Position numbers and translations under genes: made by a program. Below are positions 39,101 through 46,234 of a stretch of DNA of 64,000 nt, in pieces. The notes under the pieces were generated by a model, which was not told the origin of the DNA, did not search any database, and was given only the letters and a program-made list of their open reading frames with translations. Position 1 is the stretch's first letter, and every line of letters starts with the position of its first letter. Location of the stretch: positions 558,001 through 622,000 of the forward strand of contig NZ_JAOQJQ010000002.1 in assembly GCF_025566885.1 (NCBI RefSeq), written 5' to 3'. The DNA is from Brotonthovivens ammoniilytica (GTDB taxonomy: Bacteria > Bacillota > Clostridia > Lachnospirales > Lachnospiraceae).

Positions 39101-41026
39101 GTAGACGGTGTAAAAGTCGGGGAAAACCCGGAAGGCGGCGAGGATGTCACGCTTGCCGGTGCGCTCATGGGTCTGTTTAGACCTGATACCGAAGAATTTA
39201 CTGAAGAAAATGCGCTGCTTACTGCTATTACCGGAAAAGACGGCAGTTTTTCCTTTGAGAACATTCCTTACGGACACTGGATCGTCAAGGAGATCTCTGC
39301 CCCTGACCTTTATACGGTAAGCCCGCAGCAGCACCATGTATATATCGGTGCAGACGGACAGCATATCGAGATCCGTGTGGAAAACACCCTGATCCGCGGC
39401 AGTGTTCAGGTAACCAAAACCGAAGCTGTGGAGGAACCTTCCCCTGTGGAAAAGGAGGATAAGAAAGACAAGAATTCTTTCCTGCGCTTCCTGTCCGGTG
39501 CAGTGTTTGACCTGTATGCGGATTCCAACGCCAACCAGGAATATGATCCTGACGATCAAAAGATCGGTACGCTGAAAGAAACCGATGCAGGCTATCATAC
39601 GGCGGAAAACCTTCTGGCTGGCGGCTACTTTATCAAAGAAAGCAAAGCGCCGGAGGGCTATCAGCCTGACTCAAACGCTTACTATTTTTCCATCACAGAA
39701 GATGGACAGGTCGCAGTTGTGGAAAATGGAGAAGCCGGGCACGGATTTACCAATGAGGCTTACCGCGGCAACTTAAAGATCACAAAGGATTCCAGCGACG
39801 GGCGCAAAGATGGTTTTGCCATCGAGGTTAAGAGTGCGGACGGCTCCTACTGCGAGACATTCACCACTCCAAAATCCGGCGTGATTGAAGTTAAGGGCCT
39901 TCGTGTCGGTATTTATACCGTAACAGAAGTTGCAAACCGGGCAAGCAAGGATTACATCATTCCTGATGCCGCTACGGTGGAGATCAAGGCAGATCAGACA
40001 TCTACGGTCCAGTTCTTTAATGAAAAACCGGAAAAGCCGGATAACCCAAAGAACCCGGAAAAGCCTTCTGTTCCCTCCAATCCTTCCACCCCTCAAAAGC
40101 CGGTACCGCAGACCGGGGATGATCCGTATATTTTCCTGTATGGCGGACTGCTGGCAGCCGCACTGATCGGCGGCAGCGTATTTGCTGTGTATTATTTCAA
40201 AAAGGGAAAATACAGCAGGACTTCCCTGAAAAGAACGGCTGTCGGGGTTTCTGTCCTTTCACTCTGCGTTCTGGTGGCTCTTGGCAGCGGTTTTTTGGTG
40301 TTCCGTGACTTGAACCAGTATGCTGAGAGTAAAGATGCCTATCGAGATCTTGCCGGATATGTGGAAGTACCGGAGCAGACAGCTTCCCCGGAGTCGGCAC
40401 CCGATCCGACAGAACCAAAACGGGACGATACCGATATTGTCCTGCCTTCGGTAGACTTTGAAACGCTCCGTGAAAATGGACCGGACATCATCGGATGGCT
40501 TTCCCTTCCTGATACGGTGCTCAATTATCCGGTAACGCAGACCGACAACAACGAATATTACCTGAACCATCTTTATGACGGAACCTATAACAAGGTTGGC
40601 TGCCTGTTTGCCGATTATGAAAACCGGGCAGATTTTTCAGACCGCAATACGATCATTTATGGTCATAATATGCGGGATGGTTCCATGTTTGCGCTGCTGA
40701 ACCGGTACGATGAACAAAGTTACTTTGATGCTCACAGGCAGATGTATCTCGTTACTCCGAAGGGTGGTTATGTCATGGAGATCTTTGCGGCTTTTGCAGC
40801 AAAGCCGGAAGAATCCGGCAGTGAAACTTCTCCCTGGCAGCTTTCCTGGAAGGATGACGGTGCTTATACTACCTGGCTTACAGCTATGAAGGAACGTTCT
40901 GCGGTGGAAAGTGATGTGACTGTGACCTGCAGCGATAAGGTACTGACCCTTTCTACCTGTACGCCGGGCGGCACAGGACGCTTCCTTGTCATGGGAAAAC
41001 TCGTGAAAGTAGATAACGAAATATAG
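36116..41026 (+). CDS. Giant SpaA/CnaB adhesin fused to a class B sortase
   Basis: This 1636-residue surface protein has a signal peptide (ends near AQAFA, residue 34), then a thioester adhesin domain (Cys102 in VYCVESG, Gln167 in ATQIILWEYQ), and about nine SpaA/CnaB prealbumin-like repeats (for example GSVQVTKTE, GNLKITKD). A sorting signal VPQTG (1330-1334) follows, with a membrane helix and KKGKYSR. Unlike usual adhesins the chain continues: a second helix (about 1374-1396) and a class B sortase domain with His1517 (YGHNM), Cys1615 (TLSTCTPGG) and Arg1622. Adhesin and sortase are normally two adjacent genes. A lost stop codon by sequencing error cannot be excluded, but no frameshift is needed. 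Confidence 0.93.
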   Translation: MEHIITRRRGFRKLLAFLLCMASILGLLPAQAFAMSVGQTASSWLGDQYVGSDGNHYRAPAPYTYLAYHADGTIDVHTSSGGNAYRHYMLTDSDGISHQVYCVESGIPYHTSENTYVSESGTNSQYLNLLPAEARRGITLTAIYGWKPGAALPVSGINEDDYKMATQIILWEYQQQLRSDPYNRHGNGHADGDQYFSVIAGRPAEKAYDWILAQVASHSTVPSFTSSKKSEAPELELKWDVEKKVYTLTVTDTNNLKIDLEALKGSGVSVTRNGNEYTFTSRQMMMDPVLFEFRKNIPVANDMLIWGRPGYQTMMTGASDPVSFFVKIKTETYGTAKLVKTSEDGIVSGITFHISGTDILGNEVNEEVTTGENGQIEKKLLPGTYLVKELPVDRYVTPSAQYVTIESGQTSSVHFSNILKKFRVHVVKSDADTGNAQGDATLAGATYGIFRDGELIDTYTTGPDGSFMTRYYVCGDSWTIREIEPSTGYLLNETVYEVGASPSLYEVELNTTENQVTETVIYGNIQLVKHTDDLDPDVPEGENTDDPNAGIIERPEAGAVFEIYLKAAGSYDAAKESERDLLTTDADGFASSKPLPYGHYTVHQIAGEEGKAFVPDFTVFISSDGKTYSYILNNRTITARLKVEKCDAETGKIIPVTGTGFQIKDLSTGEFITQTVYYPNPETLDTFYVSDEGWLMLPEPLAAGDYELYEVAAPYGYVLSDQPVPFTIDGSEAVVTVTQYNMPQKGQLTITKTGEVFASVQENDGLYQPVYEVAGLPGAVYDVIADEDIYTGDGTLRAAKDTVVETLTTGEDGSAKSGPLYLGRYRLEERQAPSGCVLNPQPEYVELTYAGETVEVTQTAAGLYDERQKVDVTLFKAMETDDLFGLGMNEEYKDISFGLYASADLTATDGSVIPAGGLLEVVSVSSVESGGYSASFASDLPFGSYYVKERTTNGAYILSDQEYPVVFEYAGQETALVQILVNEGEAVSNELLRGRVDGVKVGENPEGGEDVTLAGALMGLFRPDTEEFTEENALLTAITGKDGSFSFENIPYGHWIVKEISAPDLYTVSPQQHHVYIGADGQHIEIRVENTLIRGSVQVTKTEAVEEPSPVEKEDKKDKNSFLRFLSGAVFDLYADSNANQEYDPDDQKIGTLKETDAGYHTAENLLAGGYFIKESKAPEGYQPDSNAYYFSITEDGQVAVVENGEAGHGFTNEAYRGNLKITKDSSDGRKDGFAIEVKSADGSYCETFTTPKSGVIEVKGLRVGIYTVTEVANRASKDYIIPDAATVEIKADQTSTVQFFNEKPEKPDNPKNPEKPSVPSNPSTPQKPVPQTGDDPYIFLYGGLLAAALIGGSVFAVYYFKKGKYSRTSLKRTAVGVSVLSLCVLVALGSGFLVFRDLNQYAESKDAYRDLAGYVEVPEQTASPESAPDPTEPKRDDTDIVLPSVDFETLRENGPDIIGWLSLPDTVLNYPVTQTDNNEYYLNHLYDGTYNKVGCLFADYENRADFSDRNTIIYGHNMRDGSMFALLNRYDEQSYFDAHRQMYLVTPKGGYVMEIFAAFAAKPEESGSETSPWQLSWKDDGAYTTWLTAMKERSAVESDVTVTCSDKVLTLSTCTPGGTGRFLVMGKLVKVDNEI

Positions 41027-41035
41027 ATTTTAGAC

Positions 41036-41061
41036 GGTGCGGGGGCAAAAGCTCCCGCACC
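41036..41061 (+). terminator. GC-rich hairpin after the adhesin gene
   Basis: GGTGCGGGGGC (41036-41046) pairs with GCTCCCGCACC (41051-41061) with one mismatch and an AAAA loop. There is no T run, so it may be a pause, mRNA-stability or weak terminator element. Confidence 0.45.
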
Positions 41062-41088
41062 TGCTGTTTACAAGGAGGATTTTATTTT

Positions 41089-41571
41089 ATGGTAAATACC
41101 ATTATTTCCATTCCCGGCTATGTCCATCTTTACCGCTCACTTTTGCGGTTTTACGACATGCCGGAAAATGAAGTCCGGGAAATGCTCTATCTTCTGAATA
41201 CGGCAAACCTGGACTGCTACGAGTATTATCACCCGGACCGCAGTGTGATCCAGAGCGGACCGGTCGCTTTTTGCGGATGGCTGGAAACGAAAGACTGCCG
41301 CCCTTACCGCACAGAGGTACAGCTTTACAAGTCGCTGCTGTTTTTGAAGCGCAGCATTGACCGTGACCTGATCGTATCAGCTCAGAGGGAGGCTCTGCAA
41401 ACCCTGCGCTGTATCATCTCCAATCTGGAATACCGCTTTTATAAAGCCTATGGCATGGAGATCGAGGACAAACGCACGGTCTATGGGGAATGTACCTACC
41501 GTCTGGTTCCAAGGGAGGACGAACCCAGCGTGTGCCTGATGCACGACTGGATCTACCTGCCGAGTGCTTAA
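41089..41571 (+). CDS. ICE protein of unknown function (160 aa)
   Basis: This 160-residue soluble protein is not recognised. It has no signal peptide. Notable segments are RSLLRFYDMPENEVREMLYL and SNLEYRFYKAYGMEIEDKR. AAGGAGGATTTTATTTT precedes the ATG. It stands between the adhesin gene and the AbiE operator region, and the first palindrome there may serve as its terminator. Confidence 0.65.
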   Translation: MVNTIISIPGYVHLYRSLLRFYDMPENEVREMLYLLNTANLDCYEYYHPDRSVIQSGPVAFCGWLETKDCRPYRTEVQLYKSLLFLKRSIDRDLIVSAQREALQTLRCIISNLEYRFYKAYGMEIEDKRTVYGECTYRLVPREDEPSVCLMHDWIYLPSA

Positions 41572-41573
41572 AA

Positions 41574-41603
41574 TGTCCCGAATAATACACAATATTCGGG
41601 ACA
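41574..41603 (+). promoter_or_regulatory. AbiE operator palindrome, upstream copy
   Basis: TGTCCCGAATA (41574-41584) and its complement TATTCGGGACA (41593-41603) are separated by 8 bases. It is the same palindrome as at 41712-41745, 138 bp further on. Confidence 0.75.
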
Positions 41604-41704
41604 AAATAAGAATACGATAGTTCCCATCTCCTGATATAAAATTTGAAACTGATGTATAAATTCTGTTCTATGTGGAATACTATTGCTAAAACTCTTGAAG
41701 CCTA

Positions 41705-41745
41705 TTGAAAATTTGTCCCGAATAATATATAATATTCGGGACAAA
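41705..41745 (+). promoter_or_regulatory. AbiE promoter with overlapping operator palindrome
   Basis: TTGAAA (41705-41710) and TATAAT (41728-41733) are 17 bp apart. A perfect 13-bp palindrome, TTTGTCCCGAATA (41712-41724) and its complement at 41733-41745, covers the spacer and the -10 box, and the gene starts at 41760. This is the layout of an autorepressed operon; AbiEi antitoxins are known to bind inverted repeats in their own promoter. Confidence 0.8.
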
Positions 41746-41759
41746 AGGAGGTGAGCAAT

Positions 41760-42377
41760 ATGGCAAATGGCTATTCCAAACAGATTCAGGAGCAGATAAA
41801 AGCAGCGGCGGAAGGAACTATTTTCATCAGTTCTGATTTTGCGGATATTGCCGATACGGAAACCATAAGACGGAACTTAAACCGGCTTACACAGGCAGGT
41901 ATGCTTCGCCGCATTTTGAAAGGTGTTTATGAAAAACCAAAATATAGCAAACTTCTGGATGAATATGTGGCGGCAGACCCGGAAGCGGTGGCGAACGCAT
42001 TGGCACGAAGTTATCACTGGACGATTGCCCCATGTGGGAATACAGCATTGAACCTGTTAGGTCTTTCAACACAGGTAACAGCAGTATGGTCCTATATCAG
42101 CGATGGTCCATATAAGACCTACGAGTGGAACTCTACAAAGCTGGAATTTAAGCACCGGACCAATAAGGAGATTACCGGATTGTCCTATATGACAAGTTTG
42201 GTTATACAGGCATTAAAAACGCTTGGCAAATCGAATGTTACGCCAGAAGTCATACAGATGCTTTCCGAAAAACTGACAGACAAGGATAAACAGGCTTGTT
42301 TGAAGGAAGCAACAGAGTCTACGGATTGGGTTTACGATACGATACGACAGATTTGTGGAGGTGAAAAGGTACAATGA
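41760..42377 (+). CDS. AbiEi-type antitoxin/regulator (DUF6088 family)
   Basis: This 205-residue protein has an N-terminal winged helix (FISSDFADIADTETIRRNLN, then RLTQAGMLRRILKGVYEKPK) and the DUF6088/AbiEi central domain (CGNTALNLLGLSTQVT). The AbiEi protein neutralises AbiEii and represses the operon. I chose the ATG at 41760 after AAAAGGAGGTGAGCAAT; the GTG at 41751 lies within the binding site. The next gene overlaps it by 4 bases. Confidence 0.87.
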   Translation: MANGYSKQIQEQIKAAAEGTIFISSDFADIADTETIRRNLNRLTQAGMLRRILKGVYEKPKYSKLLDEYVAADPEAVANALARSYHWTIAPCGNTALNLLGLSTQVTAVWSYISDGPYKTYEWNSTKLEFKHRTNKEITGLSYMTSLVIQALKTLGKSNVTPEVIQMLSEKLTDKDKQACLKEATESTDWVYDTIRQICGGEKVQ

Positions 42378-43372
42378 GAAATATAGCAAGACTTTCAGAT
42401 AACGACCGCAGGGAGCTGTTCAGAAATACAGCAGATAAAATGGGACTGAATGATGCCATCGTAGAAAAAGACTTTTGGGTATGTTTTACGCTGGATTATT
42501 TATTTCACCGCTCACCATGGAAAGAGTCCATCACCTTTAAGGGAGGTACCAGCCTTTCAAAAGCCTTTCACCTGATCAGCCGGTTTTCAGAAGATATTGA
42601 TTTGATTCTGGACTGGCGTGTATTGGGATATGGCAAAGATGAACCATGGGAGAAACGTTCCAATACAAAACAGGATGCTTTTAACAAAGAAGCCAATGCG
42701 CGTGCGGAGGTATTTCTGTCCGAAACATTCTGCCCGGCAGTCAAAGCCGGCTTATCCCAGGAAATCGGTTGTGAAGCAAATGTCTACATAGATGAAAAGG
42801 ATAAACAGACGGTCATTTTCGCCTATCCGCACCTTTTTACAAATACGGCGACCTTACAGGTGATCCGTTTAGAGATTGGTGCGCTGGCAGCGTGGACTCC
42901 TGCAAAAACAGCGCAGATCGAACCTTACGCGGCAAAATATTATCCGAAGATTTTTGAGCAAAAAGAAACTGCAATCCTTACCGTTGCCCCGGAACGGACC
43001 TTCTGGGAAAAAGCCACAATCCTGCACCATGAAGCGAACAGACCGGAACATTTGGAAATGCCGCAGCGGTATTCCAGACATTATTATGATCTCTACCGCA
43101 TGGCTGCAACACCGGTTAAAGAAGCTGCTTTTTCCAGGCTTGACCTCCTGAAGAAAGTTGTAGATTTCAAAATGAAATTCTATCCCAGATCATGGGCGAA
43201 GTACCCGGAGGCTGTGCCGGGCACATTAAAATTACTCCCGCCGGAATATCGGTTTGCAGCATTGGAAGCGGACTATAACTCTATGCAGGATATGTTGTAT
43301 GGGGATGTTCCGACATTTGAGACAGTCATAGCAGCGGTCCAGGAACTGGAAAAAGAGATCAATACACTATAA
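42374..43372 (+). CDS. AbiEii/AbiGii nucleotidyltransferase toxin
   Basis: This 332-residue protein carries the minimal nucleotidyltransferase signature of AbiEii: FKGGTSLSKAFHLISRFSED followed by IDLIL. Residues Gly-Gly-Thr-Ser and the two Asp residues are intact. The AbiEii toxin blocks growth when not balanced by AbiEi and protects against phages or stabilises mobile elements. It overlaps abiEi by 4 bases and is followed by a terminator, so the two form a closed operon. Confidence 0.9.
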   Translation: MRNIARLSDNDRRELFRNTADKMGLNDAIVEKDFWVCFTLDYLFHRSPWKESITFKGGTSLSKAFHLISRFSEDIDLILDWRVLGYGKDEPWEKRSNTKQDAFNKEANARAEVFLSETFCPAVKAGLSQEIGCEANVYIDEKDKQTVIFAYPHLFTNTATLQVIRLEIGALAAWTPAKTAQIEPYAAKYYPKIFEQKETAILTVAPERTFWEKATILHHEANRPEHLEMPQRYSRHYYDLYRMAATPVKEAAFSRLDLLKKVVDFKMKFYPRSWAKYPEAVPGTLKLLPPEYRFAALEADYNSMQDMLYGDVPTFETVIAAVQELEKEINTL

Positions 43373-43395
43373 ACAATTACATATCCATTTATTTG

Positions 43396-43436
43396 CCGGC
43401 TATTCTAAGATGCTTTAGAATAGCCGGTTTCTTGTT
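43396..43436 (+). terminator. Terminator after the AbiE operon
   Basis: CCGGCTATTCTA (43396-43407) pairs perfectly with 43416-43427, followed by a T-rich stretch (TTTCTTGTTTT). Confidence 0.85.
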
Positions 43437-43455
43437 TTCAAAGGAGGGATGCTAT

Positions 43456-43773
43456 ATTACGCAAAATGAAGTCAATGCCGTTTTTGACGAACAGGTGCGG
43501 CTCTGTGCTGATACCTTGAAACGGAAAACCAAAGAATACACCGGGGATGACCCGGACCGGCTGGGTGCATTTAAGGCAGCGGCAGCTTTACAGCACACAA
43601 CGCCCCAGCGTGCCCTTGCCGGTATGCTGGCAAAGCATATTGTTTCTCTATACGATATGTGCTTTGCCGAAGAAGTGGTTTATCCGATGGACACATGGGA
43701 CGAAAAGATCACAGACAGTCTTAACTATCTGTTCTTACTGAAAGCGATTGTAAAGGAGGGACATACCAATTAA
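43456..43773 (+). CDS. ICE protein of unknown function with ATT start
   Basis: This soluble protein of about 105 residues has no recognised family. The best start is ATT at 43456, seven bases after AAGGAGGG (43441-43448), giving MTQNEVNAVFDEQVRLCADT. There is no ATG, GTG or TTG close to that binding site; the open frame upstream runs through the terminator of the AbiE operon. The core contains KRKTKEYTGDDPDRLGAFKA, which resembles phage-type proteins associated with nucleotide metabolism. Its stop overlaps the start of the ThyX-like gene. Confidence 0.65.
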   Translation: MTQNEVNAVFDEQVRLCADTLKRKTKEYTGDDPDRLGAFKAAAALQHTTPQRALAGMLAKHIVSLYDMCFAEEVVYPMDTWDEKITDSLNYLFLLKAIVKEGHTN

Positions 43774-44536
43774 ACAGATTGAAGTAAAAATTTTGAACTG
43801 CCAGGCGGTAGCGGAAGCAGAAAAAAACATGGTCTTTGCGGCAAGGCTTACCCAGCAGGGACATAAGATTGCCTCAATGGACGACCTGATGGAGCTCTAC
43901 GAAAAATCATTCAGCGTTCAGACAGTAGCAGCTATGGGGGCGCTTCCCCATCCTACCATCCAGAAATTTGCGGTGATCACGGTAGCCATTGTCGGCGCCA
44001 GCAGGCGTTTTCTGGCGCAGATCACCCGCCACCAGAACGAAGTAAAATTTATGAGTGCATCGCTGCAGTACAGCAACTATACGGGACAGGCGGATTTCGC
44101 TGTCCCGTATTCTATTATGACGGCTTCGGCAGTGGTACGGGAACTGTACTTAAAAAGCTGTAATGAAAGCATGAAATGTTATGAAGCCCTGTGCACTGCC
44201 GGAAGCGGGCACGATGCGGCCGGCTATGCCACGCCCCAGGGATTGCGGAATGTACTGCTCATCAGCGCCACCCCTTATCAGTGGAAACATATCATCAGCC
44301 AGCGGGTATGCCGGAGAAATACAGATGAAACAAGGATCGTGCTGCTAAAGGTCTGGAAAGAACTTTATGAACTAAGCCCTACTTTGTTTGCCCCATCACT
44401 GACCGGGCCTTTTTGTCAGATGGATCGATGTCTGGAAGGGAAAATGACCTGCGGACGAAAACTGCAGGCAAATATGACGCCAGAGGATATTTTGGAAAAA
44501 GATTATCCTGCTCTTTGGGAAGGAGACTGCCGATGA
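43769..44536 (+). CDS. ThyX-like (flavin-dependent thymidylate synthase family) protein
   Basis: This protein of about 255 residues matches ThyX in FLAQITRHQNEVKFMSASLQ and YSNYTGQADFAVP. The signature RHR-x7-S is altered to RHQ with Ser at +9 and +11 positions, so activity is uncertain. I prefer the start ATT at 43769, 8 bases after AAAGGAGGG, giving MKQIEVKILNCQAVAEAE; TTG 43793 would be far from it. It overlaps the dUTPase gene by 4 bases, which suggests a joint role in making dTMP or adjusting nucleotide pools. Confidence 0.75.
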   Translation: MKQIEVKILNCQAVAEAEKNMVFAARLTQQGHKIASMDDLMELYEKSFSVQTVAAMGALPHPTIQKFAVITVAIVGASRRFLAQITRHQNEVKFMSASLQYSNYTGQADFAVPYSIMTASAVVRELYLKSCNESMKCYEALCTAGSGHDAAGYATPQGLRNVLLISATPYQWKHIISQRVCRRNTDETRIVLLKVWKELYELSPTLFAPSLTGPFCQMDRCLEGKMTCGRKLQANMTPEDILEKDYPALWEGDCR

Positions 44537-44946
44537 AAATAAAACTGATCGACTTTGGCGTACCGGAGCACCAGCGTCCTTACCGTCCGCATGGCAATGA
44601 TGCCGGAGCGGATGTTTATCTGCCCTATGACTGTACCTTACAGCCCGGAGAAATCGCCAAAATTCCTTTGGGTTTTGGACTGGAAATACCGGATGGATAT
44701 GCGGGATATATCTTTCCCCGTACCAGCATGGCGGTAAAAGGTCTGGTCTGTGCACTGCCGCCTGTGGATTCCGGCTACCGTGGAGAGATCCATGCGATCA
44801 TCAGCAATGTAAGCAATCAGGCGCAGTCTCTTTTTAAGGGAGCCCGTATCGGGCAGCTTGTGATCACGCCGATCGTCATTGCGGATTTTGTAACCGATCT
44901 GGGAACAGAACGAGGAACCGGCAGCTTTGGCAGTACCGGCGAATAG
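44533..44946 (+). CDS. dut: Deoxyuridine 5'-triphosphate nucleotidohydrolase (dUTPase)
   Basis: This 137-residue protein shows all five trimeric dUTPase motifs: NDAGADVYLP, PRTSMAVKG, DSGYRGEI, ARIGQLVI and RGTGSFGSTG. It hydrolyses dUTP to dUMP and diphosphate. The ATG at 44533 gives a normal length; the frame is open 120 bp further up inside the ThyX-like gene. With the ThyX-like gene it forms a small nucleotide module. Confidence 0.93.
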   Translation: MKIKLIDFGVPEHQRPYRPHGNDAGADVYLPYDCTLQPGEIAKIPLGFGLEIPDGYAGYIFPRTSMAVKGLVCALPPVDSGYRGEIHAIISNVSNQAQSLFKGARIGQLVITPIVIADFVTDLGTERGTGSFGSTGE

Positions 44947-44953
44947 AAAAAGG

Positions 44954-44973
44954 CTGTTTGGAGAACAGTTTTT
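44954..44973 (+). terminator. Short terminator after dut
   Basis: CTGTT (44954-44958) pairs with AACAG (44964-44968), followed by five Ts. The stem is short. Confidence 0.45.
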
Positions 44974-45043
44974 GAATACTTATCGGTATAGGGAGCGGAC
45001 ATTTCGAGAACATTATAAAATATAATAAAGAAAGTCACGAAAA

Positions 45044-45067
45044 AAGCGGCCATTACCGTGACCGCTT
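45044..45067 (-). terminator. Terminator of the XRE gene (minus strand)
   Basis: On the minus strand AAGCGG and CCGCTT form a stem with one internal mismatch, followed by a T run (AAAAAA on the plus strand at 45039-45045). It overlaps the stop codon of the XRE gene. Confidence 0.6.
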
Positions 45068-45380
45068 ACTTTCTGCTATTGAGTTCTTTCATAATACCGA
45101 GGATATATTGCATGGATTGAGGATCAAGCTGTCTTGCCTCTGCAATGAATTCCTTTAAGGTTTCCGGGTAGGTATTTCCTTCATCAAAGAATTCCTGCGG
45201 TGTCACACCCAGATATTCGCAGATGTAGAAAAAAGACTGCATAGCGGGAAGTGACTTTTTATTCTCAATATTATTGATGTAGTTGTTTGCCTGACCTAAC
45301 GATAAAGACATATCGCGTGCGGAAACTCCTTTTTGTGTCCGCAGCTTCGCTAATCGTTCCGGGACAAAATCTTCATACAT
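45066..45380 (-). CDS. XRE-family transcriptional regulator
   Basis: This 104-residue protein has an N-terminal HTH_3 domain (LAKLRTQKGVSARDMSLSLG, then QANNYINNIENKKSLPAMQS). The ATG at 45380 is preceded on the minus strand by GGGAGGTGAAGGCG; the upstream GTG is within that site. It is divergent from the SLOG gene, 150 bp away, and is the only complete intact gene on the minus strand. It is probably a local repressor of its own and the divergent promoter. Confidence 0.85.
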   Translation of the reverse strand: MYEDFVPERLAKLRTQKGVSARDMSLSLGQANNYINNIENKKSLPAMQSFFYICEYLGVTPQEFFDEGNTYPETLKEFIAEARQLDPQSMQYILGIMKELNSRK

Positions 45381-45458
45381 CGCCTTCACCTCCCATTCTG
45401 TAATAGATTGTACCTCACGCCCCCTTTATTATCCGCAAAAGGAAAAAGGGTATTATCG

Positions 45459-45487
45459 TTGACTTGCTAAATTAAATCTATTACTAT
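45459..45487 (+). promoter_or_regulatory. Promoter for the SLOG-DUF3789-topB unit
   Basis: TTGACT (45459-45464) and TACTAT (45482-45487) are 17 bp apart, 44 bp before the SLOG gene. It lies in the divergent region next to the XRE gene, which could regulate it. Confidence 0.7.
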
Positions 45488-45530
45488 ATGAAAAGTGAAG
45501 AATTTTACCTATCAGATGGAGGGATGACCG

Positions 45531-46040
45531 ATGAAAGGAAAAACTTGCTGTGTTACCGGACACAGGGATTTACCGCAGAATGAGATCAACAAAATAAAAA
45601 CAGCCTTGGCACATGAGATCGATGCTGCTGTTACAGATGGGTTCACCTGTTTTATGAGCGGTTTTGCAGATGGCGTAGACCAGTATTTTGTGGAGCTGGT
45701 GCTGGAAAGAAAGCAGACCACCCCGGCACTGGAGCTGATCGCAGTGATCCCTTACCGCAAGCGTCTGGACAGCCTAAATAAGAAAACAAGAACCCGTGAA
45801 CTGCTGGAGGCTTGTGCGGATGTTGTTGTGATACAGGAAAAATATCTCCCAAGCGTCTACTCCCACAGAAATCGTTATATGGTGGAACACTCCGACCGAG
45901 TGATCGCTGTATATGACGGACGGGAAACCGGAGGTACAGCAAAGACGATCCGCTTTACCCATCGGATGAAGAAGGAACTGCGGGAAATCCCAGTTGGAGA
46001 AATCGTCCTGCCGGATCACTTGAAACCAAAAACAAAATAG
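45531..46040 (+). CDS. SLOG-domain (DUF1273-like) protein
   Basis: This 169-residue protein has a Rossmann-like SLOG fold: KTCCVTGHRDLP at the start, FMSGFADGVDQYFVELVL in the middle, and EHSDRVIAVYDGRETGGTAK near the end. The Gly-rich GFADG and the DGRETGGT loop fit a nucleotide-derivative binding pocket. Such proteins are common in ICEs and are thought to sense or process nucleotide ligands, sometimes in conflict systems. Role here is unknown. GGAGGGATGACCG precedes the ATG. Confidence 0.82.
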   Translation: MKGKTCCVTGHRDLPQNEINKIKTALAHEIDAAVTDGFTCFMSGFADGVDQYFVELVLERKQTTPALELIAVIPYRKRLDSLNKKTRTRELLEACADVVVIQEKYLPSVYSHRNRYMVEHSDRVIAVYDGRETGGTAKTIRFTHRMKKELREIPVGEIVLPDHLKPKTK

Positions 46041-46053
46041 ATACCTGTTGATG

Positions 46054-46078
46054 CGCTCACTTTGAAGTGGGCGTTTTT
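46054..46078 (+). terminator. Weak terminator after the SLOG gene
   Basis: CGCTCACTT and AAGTGGGCG (46054-46073) form a stem with one G-T pair, followed by five Ts. Read-through to topB is probable, as no promoter is seen behind it. Confidence 0.5.
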
Positions 46079-46105
46079 CTTTACCCATTTTTAGGAGGAA
46101 TGCTT

Positions 46106-46231
46106 ATGTGGAACCTGATTTCACATTTCCTTACCTTTGCCGGAGGAATGGCTTCCGGCGTTATGTTGATGTGTCTTATGCAAACCGGAAAACTTGCGGA
46201 TAAAGAATTTGAAACTATGAAGGAGGAATAA
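46106..46231 (+). CDS. DUF3789 small membrane protein
   Basis: This 41-residue protein, too short for many gene finders, has one membrane helix (FLTFAGGMASGVMLMCLMQ) and a short acidic tail. This matches the DUF3789 family of tiny ICE proteins. TTAGGAGGAATGCTT precedes the ATG. It lies 3 bp before topB, and the AAGGAGGAA of topB is inside its last codons. Confidence 0.7.
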   Translation: MWNLISHFLTFAGGMASGVMLMCLMQTGKLADKEFETMKEE

Positions 46232-46234
46232 AAA

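Noticed and set aside
38555..39598. A 347-codon open frame on the minus strand inside the adhesin gene
   Set aside because: It mirrors the repeated SpaA/CnaB modules on the other strand and has no independent support.
41036..41061. A full intrinsic terminator after the adhesin gene
   Set aside because: The stem is strong but no T run follows, so I list it only as a hairpin with low confidence.
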